From NCBI GenBank assembly GCA_021792135.1, contig JAJYVF010000018.1:1-64000 (forward strand): 64,000 nt of DNA, read 5' to 3'. Source of the stretch: Acidobacteriota bacterium (GTDB taxonomy: Bacteria > Acidobacteriota > Terriglobia > Terriglobales > Acidobacteriaceae). Positions 53,871 to 63,639 of the stretch are shown here, one piece after another. The notes under the pieces are model-generated. The model was not told where the DNA came from. It was given only the letters and a program-made list of their open reading frames with translations, and did not search any database. The stretch's first letter is position 1; each line of letters opens with the position of its first letter. Made by a program: the position numbers and the translations under genes.

Positions 53871-54863
53871 ATGGAGAGCAGTGCAGGATCGAGTGTGGTT
53901 ATGGATCGGGATGCGCGGGTAGAGCAGACGGCCCTTGCTGCCCCTGCCGGTGAAACCTGCCCGAGTTGTGGACAGTCCGGCGCGCGGGAGTGGCTGCGCG
54001 CGCCCGATCGCCTGCATGGCCGGGATGAGGAATATATTCTCGCACGGTGCCTGGCCTGCTCTCTCGTCTGGCTCAGGAACGCGCCGCAGCCGGCGGAGAT
54101 GCAGCGTCATTACACCGCCGCATATGATCAGCTCATCGCCGCGGCCGGCGAGAATTCCCCAGGAAGATGGCGCGCGCGCAACGAGGCACTGGCGCCGTAC
54201 AAGCGGTCAGGAGCGCTGCTGGATCTCGGATGCAGTTCGGGGGCCTTCCTGCAGAGCCTTTGCGGGAAAGGATGGGAGCTCTTCGGAATCGAGATGTCGG
54301 CGGAATCGGCGAAGCTGGCGAAACGACGCAGCGGCGCGACTGTTTTCAACGGCGACATTCTTGAAGCTGAGTTTGCGCCGAACTCCTTCGACGTGATTAC
54401 GTGCTTCGATGTCTTCGAGCATCTGTATGAGCCGCGTAAGGTGATTGCCAGGGTCGCCCAGTGGCTGAGGCCCGGAGGTATTTTCTATGTCCTCGTCCCC
54501 AACATCGACTCGGCTGAAGCGCGGGTCTTCGGCAGCTACTGGCATGGACTCGAACTCCCGCGGCACCTGTTCCACTATTCGCCGGCTTCGCTCCGTCATC
54601 TGGCGGAATCGGTCGGATTGACGACGTGTTCGCTCGAGACCCGGCGCAATCCCGCCGTGGGCACCAGCCTGCGGTATGTGTGGGACGATCTCTTTCGGGC
54701 AGTGGGGGTTCGCAGAACTCCCGCAGCTTACCTGAAAGAAGCCAGCCTGCCGTGGCGAGCCGGACGCCGGCTCACGCGGATTACCGTGCTGAAACTCCTG
54801 CTGGCTCTTGCTCCCCTCGCGGGGGGCGGAGAATCGATTCACGCCGTCTTCCGGAAGCAGTGA
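53871..54863 (+). CDS. Class I SAM-dependent methyltransferase with N-terminal zinc-ribbon-like motif
   Basis: A 330-residue methyltransferase. A CPSCG...CLACS cysteine cluster (about 35-65) suggests a structural zinc. The SAM-binding core has LLDLGCSSGAFLQSL (motif I), ELFGIEMSAES (acidic ribose contact), VITCFDVFEHLYEPRKVIAR and LRPGGIFYVLVPN. It probably methylates a sugar hydroxyl or lipid-linked glycan, perhaps capping the polymer. It lies 20 bases after the GT2 gene, in the same operon. Confidence 0.87.
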   Translation: MESSAGSSVVMDRDARVEQTALAAPAGETCPSCGQSGAREWLRAPDRLHGRDEEYILARCLACSLVWLRNAPQPAEMQRHYTAAYDQLIAAAGENSPGRWRARNEALAPYKRSGALLDLGCSSGAFLQSLCGKGWELFGIEMSAESAKLAKRRSGATVFNGDILEAEFAPNSFDVITCFDVFEHLYEPRKVIARVAQWLRPGGIFYVLVPNIDSAEARVFGSYWHGLELPRHLFHYSPASLRHLAESVGLTTCSLETRRNPAVGTSLRYVWDDLFRAVGVRRTPAAYLKEASLPWRAGRRLTRITVLKLLLALAPLAGGGESIHAVFRKQ

Positions 54864-54915
54864 ATGACCATCTCTGCGAGGATAGACCCCACTCATCTTC
54901 ACGAGAACAGCATCA

Positions 54916-55590
54916 ATGTCTAATCGCTGTCTTAACTCCAGCACCATGCCCGCGGAGGACCCGCTCAACCTGCTGTCGATCGCAGCTACGAAACTGCACA
55001 GCTGGTGGGTGGGTTGTACCTATCCGTTCGCATACAAAGGGCGCAATCTTTGCATGCATCGAACCGTGCGTCTCAGCAGGCGGATCGCTCCGGGCATTGG
55101 TTACGGGAATAACGTGATCATCCGGAATCACGCCTGGATCAACACCTTCGACCTGGAGGGCCCTGAGGACATAAAGATCAGAATTGACGACAGCTGTGTA
55201 ATCAATGCCCAGTGTGTCATATCCGCTAAGAACAACATCCACCTGAAGCGCGGTGTCATGCTTTCGGCGTGCTCCCTTGTTATGGATCATAATCACGCAT
55301 ATGAGGATACCCACCGGCTGATTCAGGATCAGGGATTGACGGAGGGAGGAAAGATCATCATCGAGGAAGGCTGCTGGATCGGCCACGGGGCCGCAATCGT
55401 CTGCGGTCGGGGGGTTCTCGTTTTGGGACGTAACAGCGTTGTCGCGGCGAATGCGCTGGTTACGAAGAGTTTTCCTCCGCATTCCGTGATTGTAGGCAAC
55501 CCTGCGCGACTGGCAAGACAGTACGATCCAGAACAAGGAATGTGGGTCGGACCGACGGGAAGGCGAGTGGTGGCGGCAGAAGCGAGCTAG
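54916..55590 (+). CDS. Hexapeptide-repeat O-acetyltransferase
   Basis: A 224-residue left-handed beta-helix acyltransferase of the maltose/galactoside acetyltransferase group. Repeats include GIGYGNNVIIRNHAWINTF, VINAQCVISAKNNIHLKRGV and CWIGHGAAIVCGRGVLVLGR, with the active-site-type DHNHAYED segment and the usual VVAANALVTKSFPPHSVIVGNPA close. It probably acetylates a hydroxyl of the repeat unit. The first 60 residues before the helix are poorly conserved. Confidence 0.85.
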   Translation: MSNRCLNSSTMPAEDPLNLLSIAATKLHSWWVGCTYPFAYKGRNLCMHRTVRLSRRIAPGIGYGNNVIIRNHAWINTFDLEGPEDIKIRIDDSCVINAQCVISAKNNIHLKRGVMLSACSLVMDHNHAYEDTHRLIQDQGLTEGGKIIIEEGCWIGHGAAIVCGRGVLVLGRNSVVAANALVTKSFPPHSVIVGNPARLARQYDPEQGMWVGPTGRRVVAAEAS

Positions 55591-55611
55591 TTACACGCCG
55601 GAGTAGCAGAG

Positions 55612-56676
55612 ATGGCATACAATTCACAGCCCCTCGTCAGCGTGGTAACCCCCGTTTATAACGAGGAGCAGCACCTTGCGACCTGTATAGAAAGCGTCCG
55701 CAATCAGACCTACAGCAACTGGGAATATACGATTGTCGATAATTGCAGCTCCGACAGCAGCAGACAGATTGCTCTGAAATATGCTGCAATTGATTCGCGT
55801 ATTCACGTTTGTGTCAACGAGCGATTCCTGCCGATGCTCGCCAACCACAACAATGCGCTGCGAAAGATATCCCCTCACAGTAAGTACTGTAAGATGGTCT
55901 TCGCCGACGACTGGATTTCACCTGTGTGTCTCGAACACATGGTCGCCGTTGCCGAGCCACATCCAACGGTTGGAATAGTAAGTGCCTACGAGCAATCGGG
56001 GGAACAGATAAGATTAATCGGGCTGCCTCGAGAGCAGATCGTGGTTCCTGGCAGGGACGCCTGTCGTGGCTTCCTCATGGACAAGTTGCTGTTGTTTGGC
56101 TCGCAAAACACGGTAATGTACCGTGCGGACCTGGTCCGAGCGCGTGATCCGTTTTTTGTGGAAAGCGATATGTACGCGGATTTCGAAGCGTGCTTCGCTC
56201 TGCTCCGCACCTCCGATCTGGGATTTGTACATGAGGTCGCCACGTTTGCAACCCCGCGGCCCCAATCTGCGAGTGCTATAGCATCCGATGCTGGCGCTCA
56301 CTTTCGCAGCCTATTAGGACTGCTCTACACCTACGGCCCAGACATTCTGAACGCGGATGAATTTGAGGCCGTTCGAGAGCGAATCCTTGGGCAATATTAT
56401 CGGTTTCTCGGGAGACGGATCTACCTCGAACGAAGCCTGGCGTTTTGGTCGTATCACCGAGAGACTTTCGCGGCACTGGGCTTAGAATTCAGCCGTACAC
56501 GGTTGGCGAAGTCCGCCGCTCGCCAGCTCATCGGATCGATCAAGAGTCCTGCCTCTACCTGGGAAAGCATATGGCGCGTGTCCCGGCTTCGGAGAATCAG
56601 AAGCGCGGATATGAGACATATAGTGTCAGGTTTCGGTGCTGATCACGCCGAACGGGCGAATGATCTGGAGAGGTAG
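55612..56676 (+). CDS. Glycosyltransferase family 2
   Basis: A 354-residue GT-A enzyme. Motifs are VSVVTPVYNEEQHLATCIES, YTIVDNCSSDSSRQIAL and KMVFADDWISPVCLEHMV (DD in the DxD position), with the later FFVESDMYADFEACFALL acceptor region. The DNA from here to about 58000 is visibly more AT-rich than the rest of the locus and uses more A/T-ending codons, suggesting separate ancestry. It lies 21 bases after the acetyltransferase gene. Confidence 0.87.
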   Translation: MAYNSQPLVSVVTPVYNEEQHLATCIESVRNQTYSNWEYTIVDNCSSDSSRQIALKYAAIDSRIHVCVNERFLPMLANHNNALRKISPHSKYCKMVFADDWISPVCLEHMVAVAEPHPTVGIVSAYEQSGEQIRLIGLPREQIVVPGRDACRGFLMDKLLLFGSQNTVMYRADLVRARDPFFVESDMYADFEACFALLRTSDLGFVHEVATFATPRPQSASAIASDAGAHFRSLLGLLYTYGPDILNADEFEAVRERILGQYYRFLGRRIYLERSLAFWSYHRETFAALGLEFSRTRLAKSAARQLIGSIKSPASTWESIWRVSRLRRIRSADMRHIVSGFGADHAERANDLER

Positions 56677-56686
56677 CGGAAGTCAC

Positions 56687-58003
56687 GTGAACAGCCCAAC
56701 TCGTGGTGCGGAGAAGCGAGGAAGGGGAGGCGACAAGTCGAGGAGAACCAGGGTGTTCCTCTTCGGTCATTTTGGCCTTGGAAATCTCGGCAATGAGAGC
56801 ACTCTCCAGGCGATGATCGGAAACCTGCGCCGACTTGTTCCAGACGCAGAACTGATCTGCATCTGCACTGGTCCGGACATTACCCGTGCCCTCCACAAGA
56901 TAAAGACGATTCCGATCCATCCGTGGGTGAGCAATCGAAGAGGCCCGCGGCGGAAGTTTCTACGATGGATGCGTACTGTTTTTATCGGAATACCGTTAGA
57001 GTTACTTCGCTGGGTATACGCACTGAAGTTATTACGGAGAGGCGATATATTTATCATTCCGGGGACCGGACTGCTCAACGATGCGTATACGTTGAGGGGC
57101 TGGGGACCTTACGGCTTGTTCAAGTGGTGTACGATCGCCAGGTTGCGGGGTTGCAAGGTGCTGTTTGTCAGCGTTGGTGCCGGACCTCTCCGCACTCAGC
57201 TCGGGCGCGGCTTGGCGAAGGCGGCCTTGGGCTTGGGGAACTTTCGGTCCTATCGAGATGTCGCCAGCTTGCAATATCTGCGGAACCTAGGCTTTACGCG
57301 GAGCAGTGACCGTGTATATCCCGACCTTGCGTTCAGTCTCCCGCAATGTCTCGCATCCGAGATGCCCCAACCGTTGTTCCGGCGAGATGGGAGGAAGACT
57401 GTTGGTATCGGGGCGATGCTGCTGAATGAGCGCTACAGTACAAGCCAATCAGATCAACGAGGACAGAGCTACATCGAGACGTTGACAGGGGCGATCACAT
57501 TTTTGATCGAAAGCGGTTATAACGTGCGTTTGCTGATCGGTGATTTTTCGGACCGGCCGGTCGTTGAAAGTGTCAAAAGCCTTGTTGTGAAGCGGCTTCC
57601 ACCGGAGCTTCACAGCCGAATATTGGACGACAGGGTTGATTGCGTGGAAGGGCTACTGGCGCAAATTGCTCAGACGGACCTGGTTATTGCCACTCGCTTT
57701 CATAACATTCTTCTGGGGCTAATGCTTAATAAGCCCACCATTGCCCTCTCGTTCCACCATAAGTGTGCCGCTCTCATGAGCGAAATGGGTCTCTCTGAAT
57801 ACTGTCTCGATATTCACAATCTGAGCCTACAGCAACTCATCGCGAAGGTTCTGGTGCTCGAACAGAACGCCGCTGCGATCGGAATGAAGATCAGTGAGAG
57901 AACCGGGGCGTGCCGTGCAGTGCTTGAAGAGCAATACAGATTGATCAGTCAGATGCTCGGGTCCTCTTTCAAGCTGGTGGATCGCGGGATGGCCCGGGTG
58001 TGA
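56687..58003 (+). CDS. Polysaccharide pyruvyl transferase family protein
   Basis: A 438-residue enzyme of the CsaB/WcaK family that adds a pyruvate ketal to sugars, giving the polymer negative charge. Motifs are VFLFGHFGLGNLGNESTLQA at the N-terminus, DIFIIPGTGLLND, VLFVSVGAGPLRTQLGR and, near the end, TDLVIATRFHNILLGLMLNK and ALSFHHKCAALMSEMGL. The start is GTG 56687, four bases after GGAAG; the longer frame to 56636 overlaps the previous gene. It lies in the AT-richer segment and overlaps the next gene by four bases. Confidence 0.87.
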   Translation: MNSPTRGAEKRGRGGDKSRRTRVFLFGHFGLGNLGNESTLQAMIGNLRRLVPDAELICICTGPDITRALHKIKTIPIHPWVSNRRGPRRKFLRWMRTVFIGIPLELLRWVYALKLLRRGDIFIIPGTGLLNDAYTLRGWGPYGLFKWCTIARLRGCKVLFVSVGAGPLRTQLGRGLAKAALGLGNFRSYRDVASLQYLRNLGFTRSSDRVYPDLAFSLPQCLASEMPQPLFRRDGRKTVGIGAMLLNERYSTSQSDQRGQSYIETLTGAITFLIESGYNVRLLIGDFSDRPVVESVKSLVVKRLPPELHSRILDDRVDCVEGLLAQIAQTDLVIATRFHNILLGLMLNKPTIALSFHHKCAALMSEMGLSEYCLDIHNLSLQQLIAKVLVLEQNAAAIGMKISERTGACRAVLEEQYRLISQMLGSSFKLVDRGMARV

Positions 58004-58956
58004 ACAGACTACGGGATGACAAATCGGTCGTTTCCTTTCTGCGCCGCTGCTTAGGCCGACCCTTTCTTGGCGTGAATGAACGATTGTGGCGACGTCTCCC
58101 TGGTTTCTTGAGGACAAGCCGTCCGGGTCGCAGCTATGGGCGGTTCCTTCATTCGCTGGTGCTGCTTCGCTCCCAGCGCAGGCAATATCACGGCACTTTC
58201 TTCTTTCGGAATCGGCCCGAACTACAGCTGCTCTGCTCGCTGGCGTCGAGACAGCCGAAGGGTTCTACTCTGAAGGTTGCCGTCCTGGCGTGCAGCAATG
58301 GCGCGGAAGCCTATTCGATCATGTACGCGCTGCGCTCCGCCCAGCCTGACCGGAAGATCGTGTTTCATGCTGTCGACATAGCATCCGAGGTGGTTGAGAT
58401 TGCGCGGGAAGGTATCTATCCGCGCGAAAGCCAGCAGCTGATCGGCTCGGCGATCTTCGAGAGAATGACCTGCAGCGAAGAAAGAAGGATGTTCCACTGC
58501 GAAGACGGCTATGTCCGCGTGCAGGATTGGGTGAGAGAGGGGATCGAGTGGCATGTGGGCGATGCGGGTGATCCTGAGCTCCATTCGGTCCTCGGTCCCA
58601 TGGATATCGTGGTTGCTAACAAGTTTTTGTGCCACATGGATGCCCCGGATGCCGAGCGGTGTCTCCGGGCGATTGCCCCCCTGGTGCGCAGCGGTGGATA
58701 CTTGTTCGTCTCGGGCGTGGATCTGGCCGTGCGTACTCGCGTGGCACGGGATCTCAACTGGACGCCGGTATCGGAACTTCTGGAGGAGATTCATGATGGT
58801 GATCCTTCCGTAAGAGGCGACTGGCCCTGGAGATACTGGGGATTGGAGCCCCTGGATCGCAGCCGGAAAGATTGGCAGATTCGCTATGCCTCGGTGTTTC
58901 AGCTGGGCGCGAAAACCGCAGCACAGCCCCTCACCGAGCTAATCGCGGCAAAGTAA
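58000..58956 (+). CDS. CheR-like SAM-dependent methyltransferase
   Basis: A 318-residue methyltransferase related to CheR. HGTFFFRNRPELQLL matches the CheR T-x-FFR region, VAVLACSNGAEAYSIMYALR stands for the SAM-binding CATGEEPYSLAM, FHAVDIASEVVEIAREGIYP matches the DI motif and IVVANKFLCHMD replaces CRNVLIYF. Normal CheR proteins methylate chemoreceptor glutamates; no chemotaxis genes are near, and the deviating motifs suggest a changed substrate such as a sugar. GTG 58000 overlaps the pyruvyl transferase stop. Confidence 0.8.
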   Translation: MNRLRDDKSVVSFLRRCLGRPFLGVNERLWRRLPGFLRTSRPGRSYGRFLHSLVLLRSQRRQYHGTFFFRNRPELQLLCSLASRQPKGSTLKVAVLACSNGAEAYSIMYALRSAQPDRKIVFHAVDIASEVVEIAREGIYPRESQQLIGSAIFERMTCSEERRMFHCEDGYVRVQDWVREGIEWHVGDAGDPELHSVLGPMDIVVANKFLCHMDAPDAERCLRAIAPLVRSGGYLFVSGVDLAVRTRVARDLNWTPVSELLEEIHDGDPSVRGDWPWRYWGLEPLDRSRKDWQIRYASVFQLGAKTAAQPLTELIAAK

Positions 58957-59048
58957 GGCGTGGACGATCGGACATTCGTTCTTACGCAGACGCGCTGAGG
59001 TACAGGCAAGCTGATGGGGATGCGGCCTCGCCGGCATGTGGATGAATC

Positions 59049-60362
59049 GTGAACCTTCTGGTGGAAAAGCCCGAGATCGAAACGACTGCGGAGTTGGGAG
59101 CCTGGCTGCACCAGTTTGCCGCCGAGCTCTACCCAATATGCCGCAGTATTACGGGCGATGGCATCCGGCAGACGCTGGCCGCGATTCAGAGCCGCATTCG
59201 GCTGGAGATTTTCGAAGTTCCCAGCGGTACCGAGGTTTTTGACTGGACCGTACCCAAAGAGTGGAACATCCGCGACGCGTATATCAAGGATGCTGACGGG
59301 CGGAAGGTCGTCGACTTCCGCAACTCCAGTCTGCACGTCATGAGCTACAGCAGTCCAGTTCACGCGATCCTGCCTCTGGAGTCGATCCGGCCGCATTTGC
59401 ATACCATTCCGGAGCACCCCGACTGGATTCCGTACCGGACGTCCTACTACCAGGAGGACTGGGGATTCTGTCTGGCTCACAGTCAGTTGCTGACTCTTGC
59501 GGATGGCGACTACGAAGTGTGTATTGACTCGAGCCTCGAAGACGGCCACCTGACTTATGGGGAATGCTATCTGCCCGGCCGGTCATCGGAAGAGGTGCTG
59601 ATCTCCTGCCACGCCTGCCATCCATCGCTGGCGAATGACAACCTCTCAGGCCTCACCGTTGCGACGGCTTTGGCAAAGTCTCTTGCAGGGCAGGATCTGC
59701 GCTATTCCTACCGGTTTCTGTTCATCCCCGGCACAATTGGCGCGATTACCTGGCTGGCTCAGAATCGGGAACAGGCGGCGAAGACCCGGCATGGTCTGGT
59801 TCTCACCTGCATCGGCGATGGAGGCGGTTTCCATTACAAGAAGAGCCGCAGGGGAAATGCCGAAATCGATCGCGCCGTCGCCTGCGCTTTGAGGGATTGC
59901 GGGGAACATTTCGAGATTCTGGATTTCTCTCCGTACGGCTACGACGAGCGACAGTATTGTTCTCCTGGCTTCAATCTCCCCGTGGGCTGTCTGATGAGAA
60001 GCGTGTGGGGAACATTTCCGGAATATCACACTTCCGCGGATAATCTGGAATTCATTCAGCCTGTCTCGCTCGCCAATTCACTGCGCGTCTGCACTGCCGT
60101 GGTGAACATTCTCGAAAAGAATGAGCGTTATCTGAATCAGAACCCCTGTTGTGAGCCGCAACTGGGAAAGAGAAACCTTTATCAGTCGACAGGTGGAGAA
60201 CCCATTGGTCAGCAGATTCATGCTCGATTGTGGACCCTGAATCTGTCAGACGGGGAACATTCACTGCTCGATATTGCCGAACGCTCCGGTCTCCCCTTCG
60301 AAACAATTGCCGGCGCCGCCGAAGTCCTGAGTCAGTCGGGGCTGCTGGCTCCGCTCCCCTGA
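59049..60362 (+). CDS. DUF4910/DUF2172-type aminopeptidase-like protein with winged helix
   Basis: A 437-residue protein of a zinc-aminopeptidase-like family common in surface-sugar gene clusters. Metal-ligand candidates are [20 protein letters not shown] (His, Asp), YGYDERQY and [10 protein letters not shown]. The last 60 residues form a winged-helix-like domain ([20 protein letters not shown]). No signal peptide is present, so it works in the cytoplasm. Its regular company of SDR, methyltransferase, cytidylyltransferase and PIG-L genes suggests it removes an amide-linked group from a sugar nucleotide rather than cutting peptides; that is inference. The start is GTG 59049. Confidence 0.8.
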   Translation: MNLLVEKPEIETTAELGAWLHQFAAELYPICRSITGDGIRQTLAAIQSRIRLEIFEVPSGTEVFDWTVPKEWNIRDAYIKDADGRKVVDFRNSSLHVMSYSSPVHAILPLESIRPHLHTIPEHPDWIPYRTSYYQEDWGFCLAHSQLLTLADGDYEVCIDSSLEDGHLTYGECYLPGRSSEEVLISCHACHPSLANDNLSGLTVATALAKSLAGQDLRYSYRFLFIPGTIGAITWLAQNREQAAKTRHGLVLTCIGDGGGFHYKKSRRGNAEIDRAVACALRDCGEHFEILDFSPYGYDERQYCSPGFNLPVGCLMRSVWGTFPEYHTSADNLEFIQPVSLANSLRVCTAVVNILEKNERYLNQNPCCEPQLGKRNLYQSTGGEPIGQQIHARLWTLNLSDGEHSLLDIAERSGLPFETIAGAAEVLSQSGLLAPLP

Positions 60363-60423
60363 AAGCACGGCCGCCTGCGCCAACTGTGGATCATCCACAT
60401 CGCTTGATGAGGTGAGGAATCTC

Positions 60424-61476
60424 ATGAGAATACTTGTGACGGGCCATAAAGGCTATATCGGATGCGTGGCGGTGCCTATGCTGAAGGAGGCCGGACACCA
60501 GATAGTGGGTCTGGATGCCGACCTGTACGCGGGTTGCGATTTCGGCCCCAGTGAACCGCCCTCCAGCGAGCTGCGTAAGGATCTTCGCGACCTGGAGCTT
60601 TCCGATCTGGAGGGGGTCGATGCCGTGGTGCATCTGGCCGCGTTGTCCAATGATCCCATCGGGAATCTCAATCCGCATCTGACGTATGACATCAACCACC
60701 TGGCATCGGTCCGGCTGGCGCGGCTCGCCAAAGCTGCTGGGGTCAGCCGCTATGTATTTGCCTCCTCCTGCAGCACCTATGGTGCCGCCGGTGATGACTT
60801 CCTTGATGAGACTTCGTCCCTCAATCCGGTGACACCCTATGGGGAGTCGAAGGTGCTTGTCGAACGAGACGTGGCAGCCCTCGCGAGCGACGATTTCAGT
60901 CCGACATTCATGCGCAATGCAACCGCCTACGGAGCGTCGCCTCGCCTGCGGCTCGACATCGTTCTTAATGACCTGGTTGCATCGGCCGTGACTACCGGGC
61001 GTATTTACATCAAGAGCGACGGCACACCGTGGCGGCCCATTGTTCACATCCGCGACATTACGGCTGCGGTGATCGCGGCGCTGGATGCTCCGCGAGAGGC
61101 GGTGCACAATCAAACCTTCAATGTCGGCCGGACCGAGGAAAACTTTCGCATCCGGGAGCTGGCAGAAATCGTGGCCGAGGTGGTGGGCGGGTGCCGGATC
61201 GAATACGCGCCGGGTGGTGGACCCGACCTTCGCTGTTATCGCGTGAATTTCGATAAGATCACGCAACTGCTGCCCGGCTTTCGGCCGCAGTGGAACGCCC
61301 GGCGCGGGGCTCAGGAGCTCTACGAGGCTTATCAGAAGCAGGACCTTAGTGACCGGGATGTGAAGGATGGGAAGTATCTTCGCATTGCCGAGATTCGCAG
61401 GCTCCAGGCATCGGCACTGCTAGACGATCAGCTGCGTTGGGTGAAGAAGTATTCAGAGGCGGCGGTTATCGCCTGA
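60424..61476 (+). CDS. NAD-dependent sugar epimerase/dehydratase (extended SDR)
   Basis: A 350-residue nucleotide-sugar SDR and paralogue of the one at 29115. The dinucleotide motif is VTGHKGYIG (Lys in place of a usual Gly/Ala), the catalytic YGESK follows FASSCSTYG, and [10 protein letters not shown] is the shared signature. [14 protein letters not shown] is typical of epimerases acting on CDP- or GDP-sugars. It lies just upstream of the methyltransferase and cytidylyltransferase genes and should act on their CDP-sugar product. ATG 60424 is used; a start 12 bases earlier is possible. Confidence 0.87.
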   Translation: MRILVTGHKGYIGCVAVPMLKEAGHQIVGLDADLYAGCDFGPSEPPSSELRKDLRDLELSDLEGVDAVVHLAALSNDPIGNLNPHLTYDINHLASVRLARLAKAAGVSRYVFASSCSTYGAAGDDFLDETSSLNPVTPYGESKVLVERDVAALASDDFSPTFMRNATAYGASPRLRLDIVLNDLVASAVTTGRIYIKSDGTPWRPIVHIRDITAAVIAALDAPREAVHNQTFNVGRTEENFRIRELAEIVAEVVGGCRIEYAPGGGPDLRCYRVNFDKITQLLPGFRPQWNARRGAQELYEAYQKQDLSDRDVKDGKYLRIAEIRRLQASALLDDQLRWVKKYSEAAVIA

Positions 61477-61494
61477 AGAGACCGGAGAGTGACG

Positions 61495-62766
61495 ATGACA
61501 ACGACAGAGCTGTTGAAGGAAGTGGATGTGTCACCAGCCGTGAAGGCCTGTCGCTTTTGCGGAGCCGGTCTGCGGCAGACCTTTGTTGACCTCGGTATGT
61601 CCCCTCTGTGCGAGACCTACCCCGCAGCTGCGGATCTGAACCGCGGCGAAAAGTATTACCCGCTGCATGTTTACGTCTGCGAGAAGTGCTTCCTCGTTCA
61701 GCTGGAAGAATACGAGAGTGCGGAGAGCATTTTCAGCGATTATGCCTACTTTTCGTCCTATTCGGATTCATGGCTGCGGCATGCGGACAATTACTGCAGA
61801 AAGATGAAGGCTCGCTTCAACCTGTCCGGAGACAGCTTCGTCGTGGAGGTGGCCAGCAACGACGGTTATCTGCTGCAGTATTTCGTTCAGCGAGGTGTAC
61901 CGGTTCTCGGTATCGAACCGGCCGCAAACGTGGCCGAGGTGGCAGTACGCAAAGGCGTCCCGACGCTGGTCCGGTTTTTTGGGACGGAGCTCGCACAGGA
62001 ACTCGCCGATCAGGGACGACATGCCGATCTGGTTGCCGGCAACAACGTCCTTGCGCAAGTTCCCGCGCTGAATGATTTTGTCGAGGGTCTGCGAATCATT
62101 TTGAAGCCGGCGGGGGTCCTGACCCTGGAATTCCCGCATTTGCTTAGGCTGATGGAGCACAATGAGTTCGACACCATTTATCACGAACACTTCTCCTACT
62201 TCTCGCTGCTGACAACGGTGAAGCTGCTCGAGGCGCACGGACTTAGGGTCTTCGATGTGGAAGAACTGCCTTCGCATGGCGGATCCCTGCGCGTCTTTGC
62301 CTGCCGTTCAGGGGCGGAGACGCACCCCACGGAAGAGAATGTGGCCCGCGTTCTCGAGCAGGAACAGAGGGAAAGACTCGACACAATCGAGGGCTATGAA
62401 CAATTCGCCGCGCAAGTCAGGGAAACCAAGCTGGCGCTGCTTGAATTCTTGTTGCGTGCCGCTCGGGAAGGGAAGACCGTTGCCGGTTACGGTGCGCCGG
62501 GAAAAAGCGCTACTTTGCTGCACTATTGCGGCATCGGCAAAGACCTGATCTCTTATACCGTCGATCGGAGCCCATATAAGCAGAGCCGGTTCCTGCCGGG
62601 TACTCACATCCCGATCTACGGCCCGGAGCGGATTCGCGAGACCAGGCCCGATTACGTTGTGATCCTGCCCTGGAACCTGCAAAGCGAGATCATGCAGCAG
62701 CTGCAGTACATCCGCGAATGGGGCGGCCAATTCGTCGTACCAATTCCGAGAGCGACGGTTCTCTAG
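61495..62766 (+). CDS. Sugar C-methyltransferase-like SAM-dependent enzyme
   Basis: A 423-residue protein with the three-part layout of TylC3/NovU-type sugar C-methyltransferases. An N-terminal zinc site (CRFCG and CEKC, about 15-65) is followed by a SAM domain (VVEVASNDGYLLQYF, VLGIEPAANVAEVA, HADLVAGNNVLAQVPALNDF, LTLEFPHLLRLMEHNEFDTI, YHEHFSYFSL with catalytic His/Glu) and a C-terminal domain (VAGYGAPGKSATLLHYCG). This supports transfer of a methyl group to a keto-sugar carbon. ATG 61495 has GGAG seven bases upstream. Neighbours supply the CDP-sugar substrate. Confidence 0.88.
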   Translation: MTTTELLKEVDVSPAVKACRFCGAGLRQTFVDLGMSPLCETYPAAADLNRGEKYYPLHVYVCEKCFLVQLEEYESAESIFSDYAYFSSYSDSWLRHADNYCRKMKARFNLSGDSFVVEVASNDGYLLQYFVQRGVPVLGIEPAANVAEVAVRKGVPTLVRFFGTELAQELADQGRHADLVAGNNVLAQVPALNDFVEGLRIILKPAGVLTLEFPHLLRLMEHNEFDTIYHEHFSYFSLLTTVKLLEAHGLRVFDVEELPSHGGSLRVFACRSGAETHPTEENVARVLEQEQRERLDTIEGYEQFAAQVRETKLALLEFLLRAAREGKTVAGYGAPGKSATLLHYCGIGKDLISYTVDRSPYKQSRFLPGTHIPIYGPERIRETRPDYVVILPWNLQSEIMQQLQYIREWGGQFVVPIPRATVL

Positions 62767-62784
62767 AGAGGAAGGAGCCAGGTT

Positions 62785-63639
62785 ATGAAAGTCGTGCTGT
62801 TTTGCGGCGGGGCCGGCATGAGGCTCCGCGGATATGCTGACGATGTGCCAAAGCCGATGGTACAGATCGGGACCAGGCCGATTCTCTGGCATCTGATGAA
62901 ATACTATGCTCACTTCGGTCATAAGGATTTCATTCTCTGCCTGGGTTACAAAGGAAACTGCATCAAGGATTATTTTCTCCACTACGACGAGTCTGTTTCC
63001 AACGACTTTGTGTGGTCTCAGGGTGGGAAACAAGTTCAGCTGCTCAACCGCGACATTGATGACTGGACGATCACTTTTGTCGAGACTGGCGCCAATGCCA
63101 ATATCGGTCAGCGCCTGAAAGCAGTCGAACCATATCTTCGGGACGAAGAGATATTCCTGGCAAATTACGGAGATGGACTAAGCGATCTGCCGCTGCCCGG
63201 GATGCTCGATAAGTTTCGTCGCAGCGGTGCCATTGCTTCTCTGCTTCTGGTTCAGCCCACGGCCAGCTTCGATATTGTCTTCATTGGACCCGACGGTGGG
63301 GTCGAAGAGATTCGGCCCATTACGCGGACCGATATCTGGATTAATGGCGGATTCTTTGCCATGCGCAACGAGATCTTCCTTTATTTGCAGGCCGGAGAGG
63401 AACTGGTTCGTGAACCATTCCAGCGATTAATCGACAGAAATGCTCTCCTCGCGCACAAATATACAGGCTTCTGGCAATGCATGGACACCTTCAAGGACAA
63501 ACAACACCTCGAGGAACTGAATCAGGGCATTGCTCCCTGGAAGGTGTGGTCTCATGGCGGAAACGGGCCCATCTCGTGCGAACGTGAGTCGCGCGCAGCC
63601 AACCGGGAAAACTCCATCGCGGTGCCAACACCGTTATGA
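62785..63639 (+). CDS. rfbF: Glucose-1-phosphate cytidylyltransferase-like protein
   Basis: A 284-residue nucleotidyltransferase making CDP-glucose or a similar CDP-sugar from CTP and sugar-1-phosphate. The N-terminal signature is LFCGGAGMRLRGYADDVPKP, with the later LANYGDGLSDLPL (metal-binding Asp) and INGGFFAMRNEIFLYL. At the C-terminus FWQCMDTFKDKQHLEEL follows the family pattern. AAGGAG precedes the start. The next gene begins inside its stop codon. The normal RfbF motif is GGxGTRL; here GMR is a small variation. Confidence 0.9.
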   Translation: MKVVLFCGGAGMRLRGYADDVPKPMVQIGTRPILWHLMKYYAHFGHKDFILCLGYKGNCIKDYFLHYDESVSNDFVWSQGGKQVQLLNRDIDDWTITFVETGANANIGQRLKAVEPYLRDEEIFLANYGDGLSDLPLPGMLDKFRRSGAIASLLLVQPTASFDIVFIGPDGGVEEIRPITRTDIWINGGFFAMRNEIFLYLQAGEELVREPFQRLIDRNALLAHKYTGFWQCMDTFKDKQHLEELNQGIAPWKVWSHGGNGPISCERESRAANRENSIAVPTPL

